DNA of 64,000 bases from Chloroflexota bacterium. Its GTDB lineage: Bacteria > Chloroflexota > UBA6077 > JACCZL01. The position numbers were made by a program, and so were the translations under genes. The first letter of the stretch is position 1. Every line of letters begins with the position of its first letter. The notes under the pieces were generated by a model, which was not told the origin of the DNA, did not search any database, and saw only the letters and a list, made by a program, of their open reading frames with translations. The DNA is taken from positions 1-64,000 of the forward strand of contig JADLFM010000202.1 of NCBI GenBank assembly GCA_020845495.1. Direction: 5' to 3'. This document shows, piece after piece, positions 52,296-61,535 of this stretch.

Positions 52296-53309
52296 ATGGA
52301 GGACTGGAAAGGCAGGCTCGGCCGGCTGCGCGAGCAGGCGCTGGCCGACCTACGTGCTGTCGACGGACCGGAGGCGTTGGAGCGATGGCGGATCGCCTAC
52401 CTTGGGCGGCGAGGCGCTCTGACCGATATCCTGCGTGGCCTCTCGAAGCTACCGGCCGAGCAGCGACCGGCGGCCGGGCAAGCCGCAAATGAAGCGAAGC
52501 GAGTCCTGGAGAGGGCCCTAGAAGCGCACCAGGATCTGGCTCGCACCCGCGCGCTCGCTCACACGTTGGAGAGCGAACAGGTCGACGTTACCCTGCCGGG
52601 GCGGCCGGTCACGCGGGGGGGATTACACCCCACCACGATCATTCTGCGCGAGATTACCGGCTTCTTCCAGTCGCTCGGCTATCAGGTTCTCGAAGGACCT
52701 GAGGTCGAACTCGACCACTACAACTTCGAGATGCTCAACATTCCCGCCGATCACCCGGCGCGGGACATGTGGGATACCCTCTACGTCCGGCCGCCCGACG
52801 TTCTGCTACGGACCCACACCTCGCCGATGCAGGCGCGCGTGATGGAGGCCACCCAGCCGCCAGTGCGTGTCGTGGTGCCGGGCCGCTGCTACCGCTACGA
52901 GGCCCAGGACGCCACTCATGAGTGGATGTTCTATCAAGTCGAAGGGCTGGCGGTGGACGTGGGCATCACCATGGCGGATCTGAAGGGCACTCTCTTCGCC
53001 TTCGCCCGCCACATCTTCGGTTCGAAGGTGAAGGTCCGTTTCCGCTGCGACTACTTCCCCTTCGTCGAGCCCGGCGTAGACATGGGCATCTCGACGCCCG
53101 AGATCAAAGGCGGCGACTGGCTCGAGATCATGGGAGCCGGGATGGTTCATCCGCGCGTTCTCCGGATGGCCGGCTACGATCCTGAGAAGTACAGCGGTTT
53201 CGCCTTCGGTATGGGGCCAGAGCGGATCGCGATGCTCAAGTACGGCATCACCGACATTCGCCAGTTCTACGCCAACGATCTGCGATTCCTGGAGCAGTTC
53301 GTCTCATGA
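52296..53309 (+). CDS. pheS: Phenylalanyl-tRNA synthetase alpha subunit
   Basis: Catalytic subunit of the (alpha-beta)2 enzyme, 337 aa. An N-terminal coiled coil (about 1-85) precedes the class II core: motif 1 region HPTTIILREITGFFQSLGYQ, motif 2 VVVPGRCYRYEAQDATHEWMFYQVEGL and motif 3 FAFGMGPERIAMLKYGI. It overlaps pheT by four bases (ATGA). The N-terminal helices bind the tRNA-Phe acceptor arm. Confidence 0.97.
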   Translation: MEDWKGRLGRLREQALADLRAVDGPEALERWRIAYLGRRGALTDILRGLSKLPAEQRPAAGQAANEAKRVLERALEAHQDLARTRALAHTLESEQVDVTLPGRPVTRGGLHPTTIILREITGFFQSLGYQVLEGPEVELDHYNFEMLNIPADHPARDMWDTLYVRPPDVLLRTHTSPMQARVMEATQPPVRVVVPGRCYRYEAQDATHEWMFYQVEGLAVDVGITMADLKGTLFAFARHIFGSKVKVRFRCDYFPFVEPGVDMGISTPEIKGGDWLEIMGAGMVHPRVLRMAGYDPEKYSGFAFGMGPERIAMLKYGITDIRQFYANDLRFLEQFVS

Positions 53310-55732
53310 AAGTGCCGCTAAGCTGGTTACGTGAACTGGTGGACGTCACGCTGCCACCTGACGAGCTCGTCCACCGTTTGAACATGTCCGGGACCGAGGT
53401 CGAGAGCGTGGAGCAGATCGGCGCGGACTGGGAACAGGTCTCGATTGCGACCGTCGTCGGGCTGGAGCCCCACCCGAACGCCGACACGCTCTTCGTCGCC
53501 CGCCTCGACGCCGGACCACACGGCCTGGTCACCATCGTTACCGGCGCGACCAACCTGACCGTCGGCGCACAGGTGCCCTGGATTCGGCCGGGCGGGCGAC
53601 TGCCCGGCGGCCGGACTATCGAGGCCGCCGACCTGCGTGGCATCCGCTCCGAGGGGATGGTCTGTTCGGCCGACGAGCTTGGGCTATCGCCGGATCGGGC
53701 CGGCATCTACGTCCTCGACGAGCAGTACACGAACGGCACCGAGCTACGGTCGCTGTTCGGGGATACCGTCCTGGATCTCTACATCACCCCGAACCGCCCG
53801 GATTGTATGTCCGTGGAGGGAATCGCGCGGGAGATCCACGCCATCACCGGGGCGCCCTTCCGTCCGATCGTGACTCGGTCGCCACATGGCACGGTACCCT
53901 CGTCCGACCGGCTGCACGTCGAGGACCGCGATCCGGACCTCTGCCGGCGCTTCACGGCCGCCTACGTCACGGACGTTTCGGTCGGGCCGTCGCCGCTCTG
54001 GTTGCAGCGGCGGCTCCACCTGAGCGGCGTCCGGCCGATCAGCAACGTCGTCGACGCCACGAACTACACGATGCTGGAGCTTGGCCAGCCCCAGCATGCC
54101 TTCGATGTCGACGCGCTCGGCGACACTATCGTCACGCGACGAGCGCAGCCGGGCGAGCGCCTCGTCACGCTCGATGGCGTGGACCGCGCCCTCGATCCGA
54201 ACATGCTCGTCATCGCCGACGCTGAGAGGGCAGTCAGCATCGCCGGCATCATGGGCGGCGGCACCACCGAGGTGAGCGAACGCACTCGTTCTGTGGCACT
54301 TGAGACGGCGAACTTCCTACCAGCCACCATCCGTCGCACCTCGGCGGCGCTCCGGCTCGGCTCGGAAGCGTCGCGACGCTACGAGCGTGGCGTGGATCCG
54401 GACCTTGCGTTACGTGCCGCCGAGCGGACGGTAGAGCTCCTGACGAAGATTGCCGGAGGTACACCGCCGGCCAGCATCGTCGACGTGTATCCCACCCACC
54501 TCGTGCCGCGGAGGATCGATGTCGACGAGCGGGACATCGGCGCGCTGCTCGGTCATACCTACAGCCGCGAGACCGTCACGTCGGTGCTGGAATCCCTCGA
54601 CTTTGGCATCCAGAGTCAGGATGGCCGCCTGCGCGTCACCGTACCTGGCTTCCGGCCGGACGTCGAGGGAATGGCCGACCTGGCCGAGGAGGTCGCCCGG
54701 ATCACCGGTTACGACCAGATTCCGATGACCCTCCCGACCGGTGTCCCGCCGCAACCGAAGGTCGAGCCGCTGCGGGCAGCGGGCGACCAGGCAAAAGACG
54801 TCCTCATCGCCTGCGGACTTCAGGAAGTAAAGACCTACTCGCTCGTCGGCCCAGGCGCGACCGCACGGCTGCGGCTCGATGGTGTCTCAGCCGAGGAGCA
54901 GCCGCTGCTCGAGGGTGTCCGGGTTCCCAACGCGGTCTCTGCCGAACTGAGCGTCTTGCGCACCGAGCTTCTCCCCAGCCTGCTCGACACGGTGCGCACC
55001 AATCTTCGTCATCACGATCGCGTCGCCATCTTCGAGATCGCACGGGTCTATCTGCCGCCGCTCGCGCCACTTCCGACCGAGCGTACTCGTCTCAGCCTTG
55101 TCCTGACCGGTCCGGCTACACCGGTCGCCTGGAATGCGCCTGCTCGTGACGTCGACTTCTACGACGTGAAGGGCGCCATCGAGGAGCTCCTGGCACGGTT
55201 CAACGCTCCAGTTGCATTCGTGCCTGTGCAGAGCGCCATCTATCACCCTGGCCGCTGCGCGGAGCTCCGGCTAATTGGACGGAACGGCATCGAGGCGCCA
55301 GTCGGACGACTGGGCCAGATTCACCCGCTCATCGCGGAGCGCTTCGACCTGGCGGGGCGTGCAGTCTACGCCGCCGAGCTCGAGTTTGACGCTCTGGTGG
55401 CGATGGGGCAGGGGCAGGGGCAGATCCAGCCGTTGCCGCGCTTCCCCGGCCTCGACCGTGATCTTGCGCTCGTGCTCGACCGCGGCACGCCGCACGTCGA
55501 CGTCGAAACGGAAATCCGCGCTGCCGCGGGCGATCTGCTCGACGAGGTGCGCCTGTTCGACCGTTACGAGGGGCCGCAGGTACCGGCCGACAAGAAGAGC
55601 CTGGCCTACACCCTGCGCTTCCGCGCTCCCGGCCGAACGCTCACCGACGAGGAAGCAGACGAAGCGGTCGCCCGCATCGTGGCGGCCCTCAGTGCGAACT
55701 TCGACGCCCGGGTCCGGGGTACCGAGGCGTAA
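53306..55732 (+). CDS. pheT: Phenylalanyl-tRNA synthetase beta subunit
   Basis: 808 aa with all usual modules. An EMAP/OB tRNA-binding domain at about 40-150 has PHPNADTLFVARLD. The B3/B4 editing domain at about 210-390 has RPISNVVDATNYTMLELGQP. The B5 domain lies at about 400-480, a catalytic-like core follows, and the C-terminal ferredoxin-fold anticodon domain at about 715-808 has PRFPGLDRDLALVLD and AYTLRFRAPGRTLTDEEAD. It also removes misacylated Tyr. Translationally coupled to pheS. Confidence 0.97.
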   Translation: MKVPLSWLRELVDVTLPPDELVHRLNMSGTEVESVEQIGADWEQVSIATVVGLEPHPNADTLFVARLDAGPHGLVTIVTGATNLTVGAQVPWIRPGGRLPGGRTIEAADLRGIRSEGMVCSADELGLSPDRAGIYVLDEQYTNGTELRSLFGDTVLDLYITPNRPDCMSVEGIAREIHAITGAPFRPIVTRSPHGTVPSSDRLHVEDRDPDLCRRFTAAYVTDVSVGPSPLWLQRRLHLSGVRPISNVVDATNYTMLELGQPQHAFDVDALGDTIVTRRAQPGERLVTLDGVDRALDPNMLVIADAERAVSIAGIMGGGTTEVSERTRSVALETANFLPATIRRTSAALRLGSEASRRYERGVDPDLALRAAERTVELLTKIAGGTPPASIVDVYPTHLVPRRIDVDERDIGALLGHTYSRETVTSVLESLDFGIQSQDGRLRVTVPGFRPDVEGMADLAEEVARITGYDQIPMTLPTGVPPQPKVEPLRAAGDQAKDVLIACGLQEVKTYSLVGPGATARLRLDGVSAEEQPLLEGVRVPNAVSAELSVLRTELLPSLLDTVRTNLRHHDRVAIFEIARVYLPPLAPLPTERTRLSLVLTGPATPVAWNAPARDVDFYDVKGAIEELLARFNAPVAFVPVQSAIYHPGRCAELRLIGRNGIEAPVGRLGQIHPLIAERFDLAGRAVYAAELEFDALVAMGQGQGQIQPLPRFPGLDRDLALVLDRGTPHVDVETEIRAAAGDLLDEVRLFDRYEGPQVPADKKSLAYTLRFRAPGRTLTDEEADEAVARIVAALSANFDARVRGTEA

Positions 55733-55752
55733 CCCGCAGGCACATGGCGCTC

Positions 55753-55835
55753 CAGATCAGGTAGCCGCTGCCGCGACAATCCATCGTGAGGGCCAGAGGG
55801 TGGCTGTCACGATGGATTGTCGCTGGCCTGATCTG
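55753..55835. repeat. Long interrupted inverted repeat after pheT
   Basis: Two perfectly complementary arm pairs: 9 bp (55753-55761 with 55827-55835) and 17 bp (55773-55789 with 55807-55823). The inner pair is GCGACAATCCATCGTGA. The central loop is 17 nt, and the left side carries 11 unpaired bases against 3 on the right. It lies between convergent pheT and an enolase-superfamily gene. It may terminate both, but the pairing is longer than needed and no T-run follows. Confidence 0.85.
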
Positions 55836-55856
55836 CGCGGTCGTCGCGCGGGTGCC

Positions 55857-57032
55857 TCAGTGCAAGTCGTCCGGCTCGTCGGGCGGGACGATGAACAGCC
55901 CGGCGCCGCGCCGCCGTCCCCAACTCCCAAGGGTGATGCCCGGCGAGACTGCCTCGACTTCCAGCGCTGCCAGTTTCTCCTCGTCGAAAACCATTCCGAG
56001 GCCGGGCGTTTCTCCCAGGACGATGTAGCCGTCCTCGATACGCATGTCGATGCTGAAGCAGACCTCGCGGCCTGCCTGAACAACCTCCATCATCGAGTGA
56101 TTGGGCAGCGCAGCCGCCAGGTGTGCCATAAAGTTGCCGGGGCAGTTCATCATCGCCACCGGTAGCTCGAAGCCGTAGGCCAGGTCGGCAACCTGCATCG
56201 CCCCGGTGATGCCAGATGTCCCCGACCCAACCTCGACCACGTCCACCGCCTCGTTGTCGATGAGGGCCATGAAGTCGCCGATCTCGTGGAGGTTCTCGCC
56301 GGTCGCGACGGCCGCGCGCACCGAGCGCGACACGAGCCTCAGCCCGCGATAGTCCCAACGGCGGGCCGGCTCCTCGACCCATGTCAGATCGAACTCTTCC
56401 TCCAGCCGGCTGATCCGCCGGATGGCCTGCTTTGGCGACCAGTATTCGTTCGAGTCGATCATGAGCAGCGGCTCTTTTCCGGTCGTCTCGAGTGCCTCTT
56501 TGACCAGCCCGAGCCGCCGCACATCGGCCTCCTCGTCGAGCCCGACCTTCAGTTTGCCGGCGTGGACCCCCTTCGCGGCGAGGCCCAGGTAAAACGCCGT
56601 GATCTCCTCGTCGGTGAGGTTCATGTCGATGCCGCTGGCGTACGCCTTGACCTTCGGGACGGATGCGCCAAGGGTGCGCCAGAGCGGCTCGCCGTTGATC
56701 TTGGCCTTCAAGTCCCAGAGAGCGATATCGAGCGCGGAGACGGCCCCAGACACCGCCCCGCGGTTGCCGCCCTTGAACACGGCGTCGGCCATTCGCTTCC
56801 AGAGGCCGCGCACTCCGCGCGGATCCTGTCCGACGAGCAGACTACTCGTCAGCCCGTGGATCGCGGAACGGGCGCCAGAGCCACCGGTCGTCACACCGGT
56901 GATGCCCTCGTCCGTATCGAGGAACACCGCCAGACCGACAGCGCGATCGCTCCCGGTCGGCAGATTCACATCCCCAAGCGCACGCCCTGCGGTGAACTCA
57001 TAGAGGCGAGTCCGAACACCCGTGATCTTCAT
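55857..57032 (-). CDS. Enolase-superfamily enzyme (muconate-lactonizing-like)
   Basis: 391-aa Mg-dependent carboxylate-alpha-proton enzyme. The capping domain includes GVTTGGSGARSA; the barrel holds KxK in AGKLKVGLDE, metal ligands D in LLMIDSNEYW, E in TWVEEPARRW and E in VATGENLHEIG. The segment DLAYGFELPVAMMNCPGNF has no His of the mandelate-racemase dyad, so the acid/base set differs from the enzyme at 39.8 kb. Substrate unknown. The ATG at 57032 starts MKITGVRT. Confidence 0.87.
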   Translation of the reverse strand: MKITGVRTRLYEFTAGRALGDVNLPTGSDRAVGLAVFLDTDEGITGVTTGGSGARSAIHGLTSSLLVGQDPRGVRGLWKRMADAVFKGGNRGAVSGAVSALDIALWDLKAKINGEPLWRTLGASVPKVKAYASGIDMNLTDEEITAFYLGLAAKGVHAGKLKVGLDEEADVRRLGLVKEALETTGKEPLLMIDSNEYWSPKQAIRRISRLEEEFDLTWVEEPARRWDYRGLRLVSRSVRAAVATGENLHEIGDFMALIDNEAVDVVEVGSGTSGITGAMQVADLAYGFELPVAMMNCPGNFMAHLAAALPNHSMMEVVQAGREVCFSIDMRIEDGYIVLGETPGLGMVFDEEKLAALEVEAVSPGITLGSWGRRRGAGLFIVPPDEPDDLH

Positions 57033-57203
57033 GCCACACCTTCATCAGTCGGTGAGTAAATAGTGACGGCAGCGCTCGGAGCGTGAGCCAGCGAGCCGGG
57101 CATGCCCGCGCGAGACGTGCCGACGGCGCAGTCCAGACGACGCTGATTCGGCTCACACCGAGGGTTGGCTCATACTGGGGGCTGGCCCACCTCGGGAGCT
57201 AGC

Positions 57204-57491
57204 TCACACCTCGAACTGGCACCGCTCCACACGTTCGACGATCTGTGCGCCCAGCCCACGCCGGATCTGGTTGTGCTCAGGATCCTCGTCATAGGTGCGC
57301 CAATCGGCCGTGTGCTCGAAGTCGGCGACCAGCCCGAGTGTCATGTTGCCGGGCCGAAAGCCGAGATCGCGGCCGAGGGTGAACGTACGCGCGCCAGAGC
57401 GATTCAGGGCACGCAGCGCCGCCGCGAACTCCTCGATCTGTTTGCTCGTCACATCAGGCTTGAAAGTGAAGAGCGCGACGTGTCGAATCAT
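57204..57491 (-). CDS. Dabb-domain (stress-responsive A/B barrel) protein
   Basis: 95 aa, a single ferredoxin-like Dabb domain. It starts MIRHVALFTFKPDVTSKQIE and continues GRDLGFRPGNMTLGLVADFE with a conserved Asp and His (HTADWRTYDEDPEHNQI). Such proteins form dimeric barrels and act as small cyclases, monooxygenases or stress proteins. It lies between the enolase-superfamily gene and a YbjN-like gene, all leftward, so it might join a catabolic unit with the former. Confidence 0.85.
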   Translation of the reverse strand: MIRHVALFTFKPDVTSKQIEEFAAALRALNRSGARTFTLGRDLGFRPGNMTLGLVADFEHTADWRTYDEDPEHNQIRRGLGAQIVERVERCQFEV

Positions 57492-57561
57492 GACCCCTCC
57501 GAGCTGGTCGGCCTGCTCGGTCCGGTCGGCCTGCTCAGCCAGGTCAGCCGGTCGAGGCGCC

Positions 57562-57975
57562 TCACACGCCCAACCCGAGGCGGGTCAACTCCTCGGTGTA
57601 CTCCTCGCTCGCAACGGCGATCGTCTCGATTCCTGTGATCAACTCGTTCGGGTCGATATCCGACGCCAGCAGTTCGGTCAGGAGGATGACGTCCCCTTCC
57701 TCGTCGACCGCGAACTTACAACCGTTGAGAATCCAGTTGATCTCGAGCAGCCGGCGATGGACCGCCGACTGATTGTCGGCTGGATTGCGTCCGAGAATGT
57801 GTGAGATGACGACCCAATCCTCGGTCACGATGACGCTGACGCGAAGGTGCTCGCGGACCTGCGTCTCGAAGTCGAGCGTGAACGTATTGGGATCATCCTC
57901 ATCGACGAGGTAGTCCCAGGGCGAGTTGTCCAGCATCTCGCGGACGTTCTGGGCGGTCACCGCTAGGTCCGGCAT
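57562..57975 (-). CDS. YbjN-like protein
   Basis: 137 aa with the alpha/beta fold of YbjN or type III chaperone-like proteins. VREMLDNSPWDYLVDEDDPNT is followed by beta strands VREHLRVSVIVTEDWVVISH, then RRLLEINWILNGCKFAVDEEGDVILLTEL. Acidic overall. Such proteins often serve as adaptors or folding helpers; function unknown here. Co-directional with the Dabb gene 70 bp downstream. Confidence 0.72.
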   Translation of the reverse strand: MPDLAVTAQNVREMLDNSPWDYLVDEDDPNTFTLDFETQVREHLRVSVIVTEDWVVISHILGRNPADNQSAVHRRLLEINWILNGCKFAVDEEGDVILLTELLASDIDPNELITGIETIAVASEEYTEELTRLGLGV

Positions 57976-58473
57976 TGCGTGCTCCTCAACGTGCTCGATT
58001 CACGGTACGCGGGCATTCTAGGCGACAGACGCTTGCCGGCCAAACTTTCGCCCCGTTCTGGGCAAGGTTCTGGTCTCGAACGTCTCCAGCCATGACCGCC
58101 GAGCCTGCGCGGCCTGTCGGCCAGGTATCACGGACGCCCGTTCATCAGGTCGTACGTTGGCGGGTGGTCGGGCAGCCAGCATGCTCTGACCGGAGCTTCG
58201 GCAGCCGGTAGAGCGTACGCGGGGAGCACGGTCTTAGCCGCGCCACTCACGGTCAGGAACTGCCCTGCCGCGACATTCGGGGGTGCCGGCAGGTACGATC
58301 GAGTCAGGTTCCGGGGCTGGCATCGAGCCAGTGGATACTGCGCGGCAGGTGCCCCACCTGCCGATGACGTCAGGACGGGCAGCGCGGGCGTCATCGTCGC
58401 AGGCACGTACCAGCGGCATCGAGCACCTTCAGAGCGAGAGAAGCTCAGCGGCGGACATGGGAGGGACCGAGCA
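57976..58473. other. 498-bp intergenic region, probably non-coding
   Basis: Divergent gap between the YbjN-like gene and an SDR gene. A leftward open stretch (58128-58409) encodes a Pro/Ala-rich stretch with no recognisable domain and no ribosome site. I do not call a gene. Confidence 0.5.
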
Positions 58474-59283
58474 ATGGCAGAGCGACTACGCGGCAGAGTG
58501 GCGCTGGTCACCGGCGGGGGCGGCGGTATCGGCGAGGCGACAGCCGCGCTGTTCGTCGCGGAGGGCGCGCGCGTGGGGGTCGTCGACAACAACGCGGACG
58601 CGGCTCGCGCGGCCGCCGAGCGCATCGACGCACGTGGCGAAAGCGCGCTGAGCGTGGCCGCCGACCTTGCCCGTGAGCCGGAGGCCGAGCGTGCTGTCCG
58701 CGCGGTGGTCGAGCGCTTCGGCCGCCTCGACGTCCTCGTCAACGCCGCCGGCGTGCGCCTGTACGGGCCGATCACCGAGGCGACGGCCGACTCGTGGCAG
58801 TGGATCCTGGGCGTCAACCTGCTCGGGCCAGCCTACTGCGCGAAGTTCGCCATCCCAGAATTGGCGAAGCACCGCGGGTCCATCGTCAACGTCTCATCCA
58901 CCAACGCCGTCAACGGGCGGGCCGGCATGGCGCAGTATGACGCGACCAAGGCTGGACTGCTGGCGCTCACTCGTTCGCTCGCCTGCGATCACGCAGCCCA
59001 GGGCATCCGGGTGAACGCGGTCTGTCCCGGCTTTACGGTGACGCCGTTCCACGCCCGCCGGCAGGCCGAGGCACGCGGCCTCACCGTCGAGGAAGCCCGG
59101 TCCGCGCTTCTGGCCGAGCCGTGGGATCAGAGCGTCCTGAAGCGGCCCGCGGAGCCACGCGAAATCGCGGCGGCAATCCTGTTCCTGGCGAGCGACGAGG
59201 CGTCATACATCACCGGCGAAACGCTCATGGTCGACGGCGGCACCGGGATGGACGCGGGACTGAACGTCGGCTCCAGCACATGA
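58474..59283 (+). CDS. Short-chain dehydrogenase/reductase
   Basis: 269-aa classical SDR: TGGGGGIG (about residues 14-21), the NAD-preferring Asp in VGVVDNNAD, NAAGVRLYG, catalytic Ser in NVSSTNAVNG, Tyr-Lys in YDATKAGL, then CPGFTVTPFHARR and a C-terminus with ITGETLMVDGGTGMDAG. GGGAGGG lies eight bases before the ATG. Alone between gaps; substrate unknown, probably a polyol or hydroxy acid. Third SDR of the window. Confidence 0.91.
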   Translation: MAERLRGRVALVTGGGGGIGEATAALFVAEGARVGVVDNNADAARAAAERIDARGESALSVAADLAREPEAERAVRAVVERFGRLDVLVNAAGVRLYGPITEATADSWQWILGVNLLGPAYCAKFAIPELAKHRGSIVNVSSTNAVNGRAGMAQYDATKAGLLALTRSLACDHAAQGIRVNAVCPGFTVTPFHARRQAEARGLTVEEARSALLAEPWDQSVLKRPAEPREIAAAILFLASDEASYITGETLMVDGGTGMDAGLNVGSST

Positions 59284-59481
59284 CGACCGGCCGCACGCAC
59301 CGTCCTACCTGGTGCGGCGTCGCTCTACACATCCGCCGCAACTGGCGCGGTATGGACATATCACAACGAATATGAAGACTCTGGGGCGTGTACGCAAGGC
59401 TCCCCCCGGGGGCCTGGCGGGCCGGTGCGACTGTTCGCCACATCGGCTCGCCCAGGCTCGGGGTGCGCCCAGGTCAGTAGT

Positions 59482-61248
59482 TCAGCCCTCGACCCAGGTC
59501 TTCTTCAGGAAGATCCGCCGGCCGGTGAACGACTGGCTATACCCCTTGATACTGTTGGCGACTGCCTCGATGTTGTTCTCGGTGAACCACCAGATCAGAG
59601 GCGCCTCGTCCATCAGGATGCCCGCCGCTTCGTCGTAGAGTTTCTTGCGCTCGGCTTGATCTGAGAGCGTGCGGGCCTTGTCGATGATCCCATCGTACTT
59701 CGCGTTCTCCCAGGACGAGAAATTCTGCGCGCCCTTACTGTGGTACTTCAGATAGAAGTAGCTGTCTGGGTCCGGGAAGAAGCTGTTGCCGTTGGAGTGG
59801 ATGTCGTAGTCCTTCGTGGTGATCGCCTTGACCAGCGTCCCCCACTCCATCTGTTCGACCTTCAGGTTGATGCCGATCTCTTTGAGCTGGTCGGCCAGGA
59901 TGATCGACGTGCTGAGCATGGTTGGGTAGTCCGGGGTGGTCTTGATCGTCGACTCGAACCCATTGGGATAGCCTGCCTCGGCCAGAAGCTGCTTCGCCCG
60001 CGCGACGTCGCGCTTGTACGGAAGCTTGTCCGGCGGGATCGGCCAGTCGCCGTGGCCAGTCGGCATCGGGCCGGTCAGCTTCCCCTCGCCGTTGAGCGAC
60101 TTCTCGATGGCTGCTTGCCGGTCGATGGTCAGCGCGATCGCCTGACGGACCCGTACGTCGTCGAAGGGCTTCCGCTTGGTGTTCAGGTTGGTCACCCGCT
60201 GAGACGGCCCGGCCGCGGACAGGATGGTGATGTTCTTGTCGCTCTTGAGGCGCTGAGCGGCCTCTGGGCCGATGAAGGCGTACTTGACCTGCCCGGAGCG
60301 CAGGCCGGCCACTCGCGTCTCCTCATCAGTCGCGATCTTGAACGTCACTTCGTCCAGGTAGGGCAGCCCCTTCTCCCAGTAGTCTGGGTTCTTGACGTAC
60401 CGGATGTGGCTCTGGGGGACGTACTCGGCGATCTTGAACGGCCCGGTCCCGACCGTCGACGTCTTGGTGGCGGCGCCCGCATTCTGCATCCACTTGCGAG
60501 ACGCCATGGCCGAGCCGCGCATCGCCGCAAAGGTGACCAGGAAGGGCGCGTACGGCGCACTCAGCTTGAAGGTGATGTCGTACTTACCGTTCGGTTCAGC
60601 GCTGGTGATCTGGTTGTACCAGGACTTGTACGGCGCGGCCGTCTCAGGCGCCATCATCCGGTCGTACCAGAACTTGACGTCTTCGGCCTCGAACTCGTTG
60701 CCGTCGTGGAACTTCACCCCCTGGCGCAACTTGAACGTCCAGGTGGTCGGGTCAGGGTTGGCCCAGGACTCGGCGAGACACGGCACCACCTTCATGTTCT
60801 CGTCGAACATCACAAGGCTCTGATAGGTCAGGTCACCCCATGCCTGAGCCGACGAGAAGTTCGAGGTCGTATGGGGATCGAGGTCGACCGGATCGACTTC
60901 AGCGGTCCAGACCGTCGAGCCGCCCGGTTTCGGCGCACCCTGGGCCGGTGCGGCCTGGGCAGCCGGCTTCGCCTCGGCCTGGGTAGGGGCTGTTTGCGCC
61001 GCCGGCTTGCTGGCCGGCTGCGGAGCGGTTGTTGGCTGAGCCTGGGCGGCCGGTGCTGCCGGCTTCGCCTCGGCCGGCTTCGATGCCGTTGGTTTCGACT
61101 CCGCCGGCTTCGCTTCGGTCTTCGGCGCCGGCGCTGTGGAGGGCGCCTGCTGACAAGCGGCGAGCAACGATGCTCCGCCAGCGATACTCAGCACCGTCAT
61201 GGACTTCAGGAAGCGACGACGCGTCCACTGCCCGTTCGGGGATACCAT
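59482..61248 (-). CDS. Family-5 peptide/nickel-type solute-binding lipoprotein
   Basis: ABC importer receptor, 588 aa from ATG 61248 (GGAGGG seven bases upstream). It has a Tat motif WTRRRFLKS (residues 8-16) followed by a lipobox LLAAC (C32), so it is folded before export and lipid-anchored. A linker of about 85 residues rich in Ala, Pro, Lys and Gln comes next. The SBP_bac_5 domain starts near residue 115 and has AEVDPVDLDPHTTSNFSSAQ, the QGVKFHDGNEFEAEDVKFWYDR block, and LPYKRDVARAKQLLAEAGYP. No permease or ATPase gene is adjacent. Confidence 0.9.
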   Translation of the reverse strand: MVSPNGQWTRRRFLKSMTVLSIAGGASLLAACQQAPSTAPAPKTEAKPAESKPTASKPAEAKPAAPAAQAQPTTAPQPASKPAAQTAPTQAEAKPAAQAAPAQGAPKPGGSTVWTAEVDPVDLDPHTTSNFSSAQAWGDLTYQSLVMFDENMKVVPCLAESWANPDPTTWTFKLRQGVKFHDGNEFEAEDVKFWYDRMMAPETAAPYKSWYNQITSAEPNGKYDITFKLSAPYAPFLVTFAAMRGSAMASRKWMQNAGAATKTSTVGTGPFKIAEYVPQSHIRYVKNPDYWEKGLPYLDEVTFKIATDEETRVAGLRSGQVKYAFIGPEAAQRLKSDKNITILSAAGPSQRVTNLNTKRKPFDDVRVRQAIALTIDRQAAIEKSLNGEGKLTGPMPTGHGDWPIPPDKLPYKRDVARAKQLLAEAGYPNGFESTIKTTPDYPTMLSTSIILADQLKEIGINLKVEQMEWGTLVKAITTKDYDIHSNGNSFFPDPDSYFYLKYHSKGAQNFSSWENAKYDGIIDKARTLSDQAERKKLYDEAAGILMDEAPLIWWFTENNIEAVANSIKGYSQSFTGRRIFLKKTWVEG

Positions 61249-61535
61249 AGCGAATCCCTCCGCTCGTCCCCAGGCCGCGTGCTGGTTGGCAGCGCCAGCC
61301 GCTCCGGGGCGTGCGGCCAGTATACGCCGGCTGTCAACGATGTGCGACAGCGGACACATATCATCAGTGAACCGAGCCGCATCCTCGGTGGCGCCGCGAC
61401 GCGTTCTGCAACGGCGTTATCGTCCTCGCCCGTCGCGGATAGCCGCCAGCGTTGCGAGGGTCTTGTGCCCCGCGTCACCCGCTGGAGCCGGCCGCGATGC
61501 CTCGACGAGTCACTCGCACCCAGGCGCCACCTGGC

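Noticed and set aside
58128..58409. Leftward open frame upstream of the SDR gene
   Set aside because: No ribosome site or recognisable domain, Pro/Ala-rich composition, and it continues as antisense of the SDR gene.
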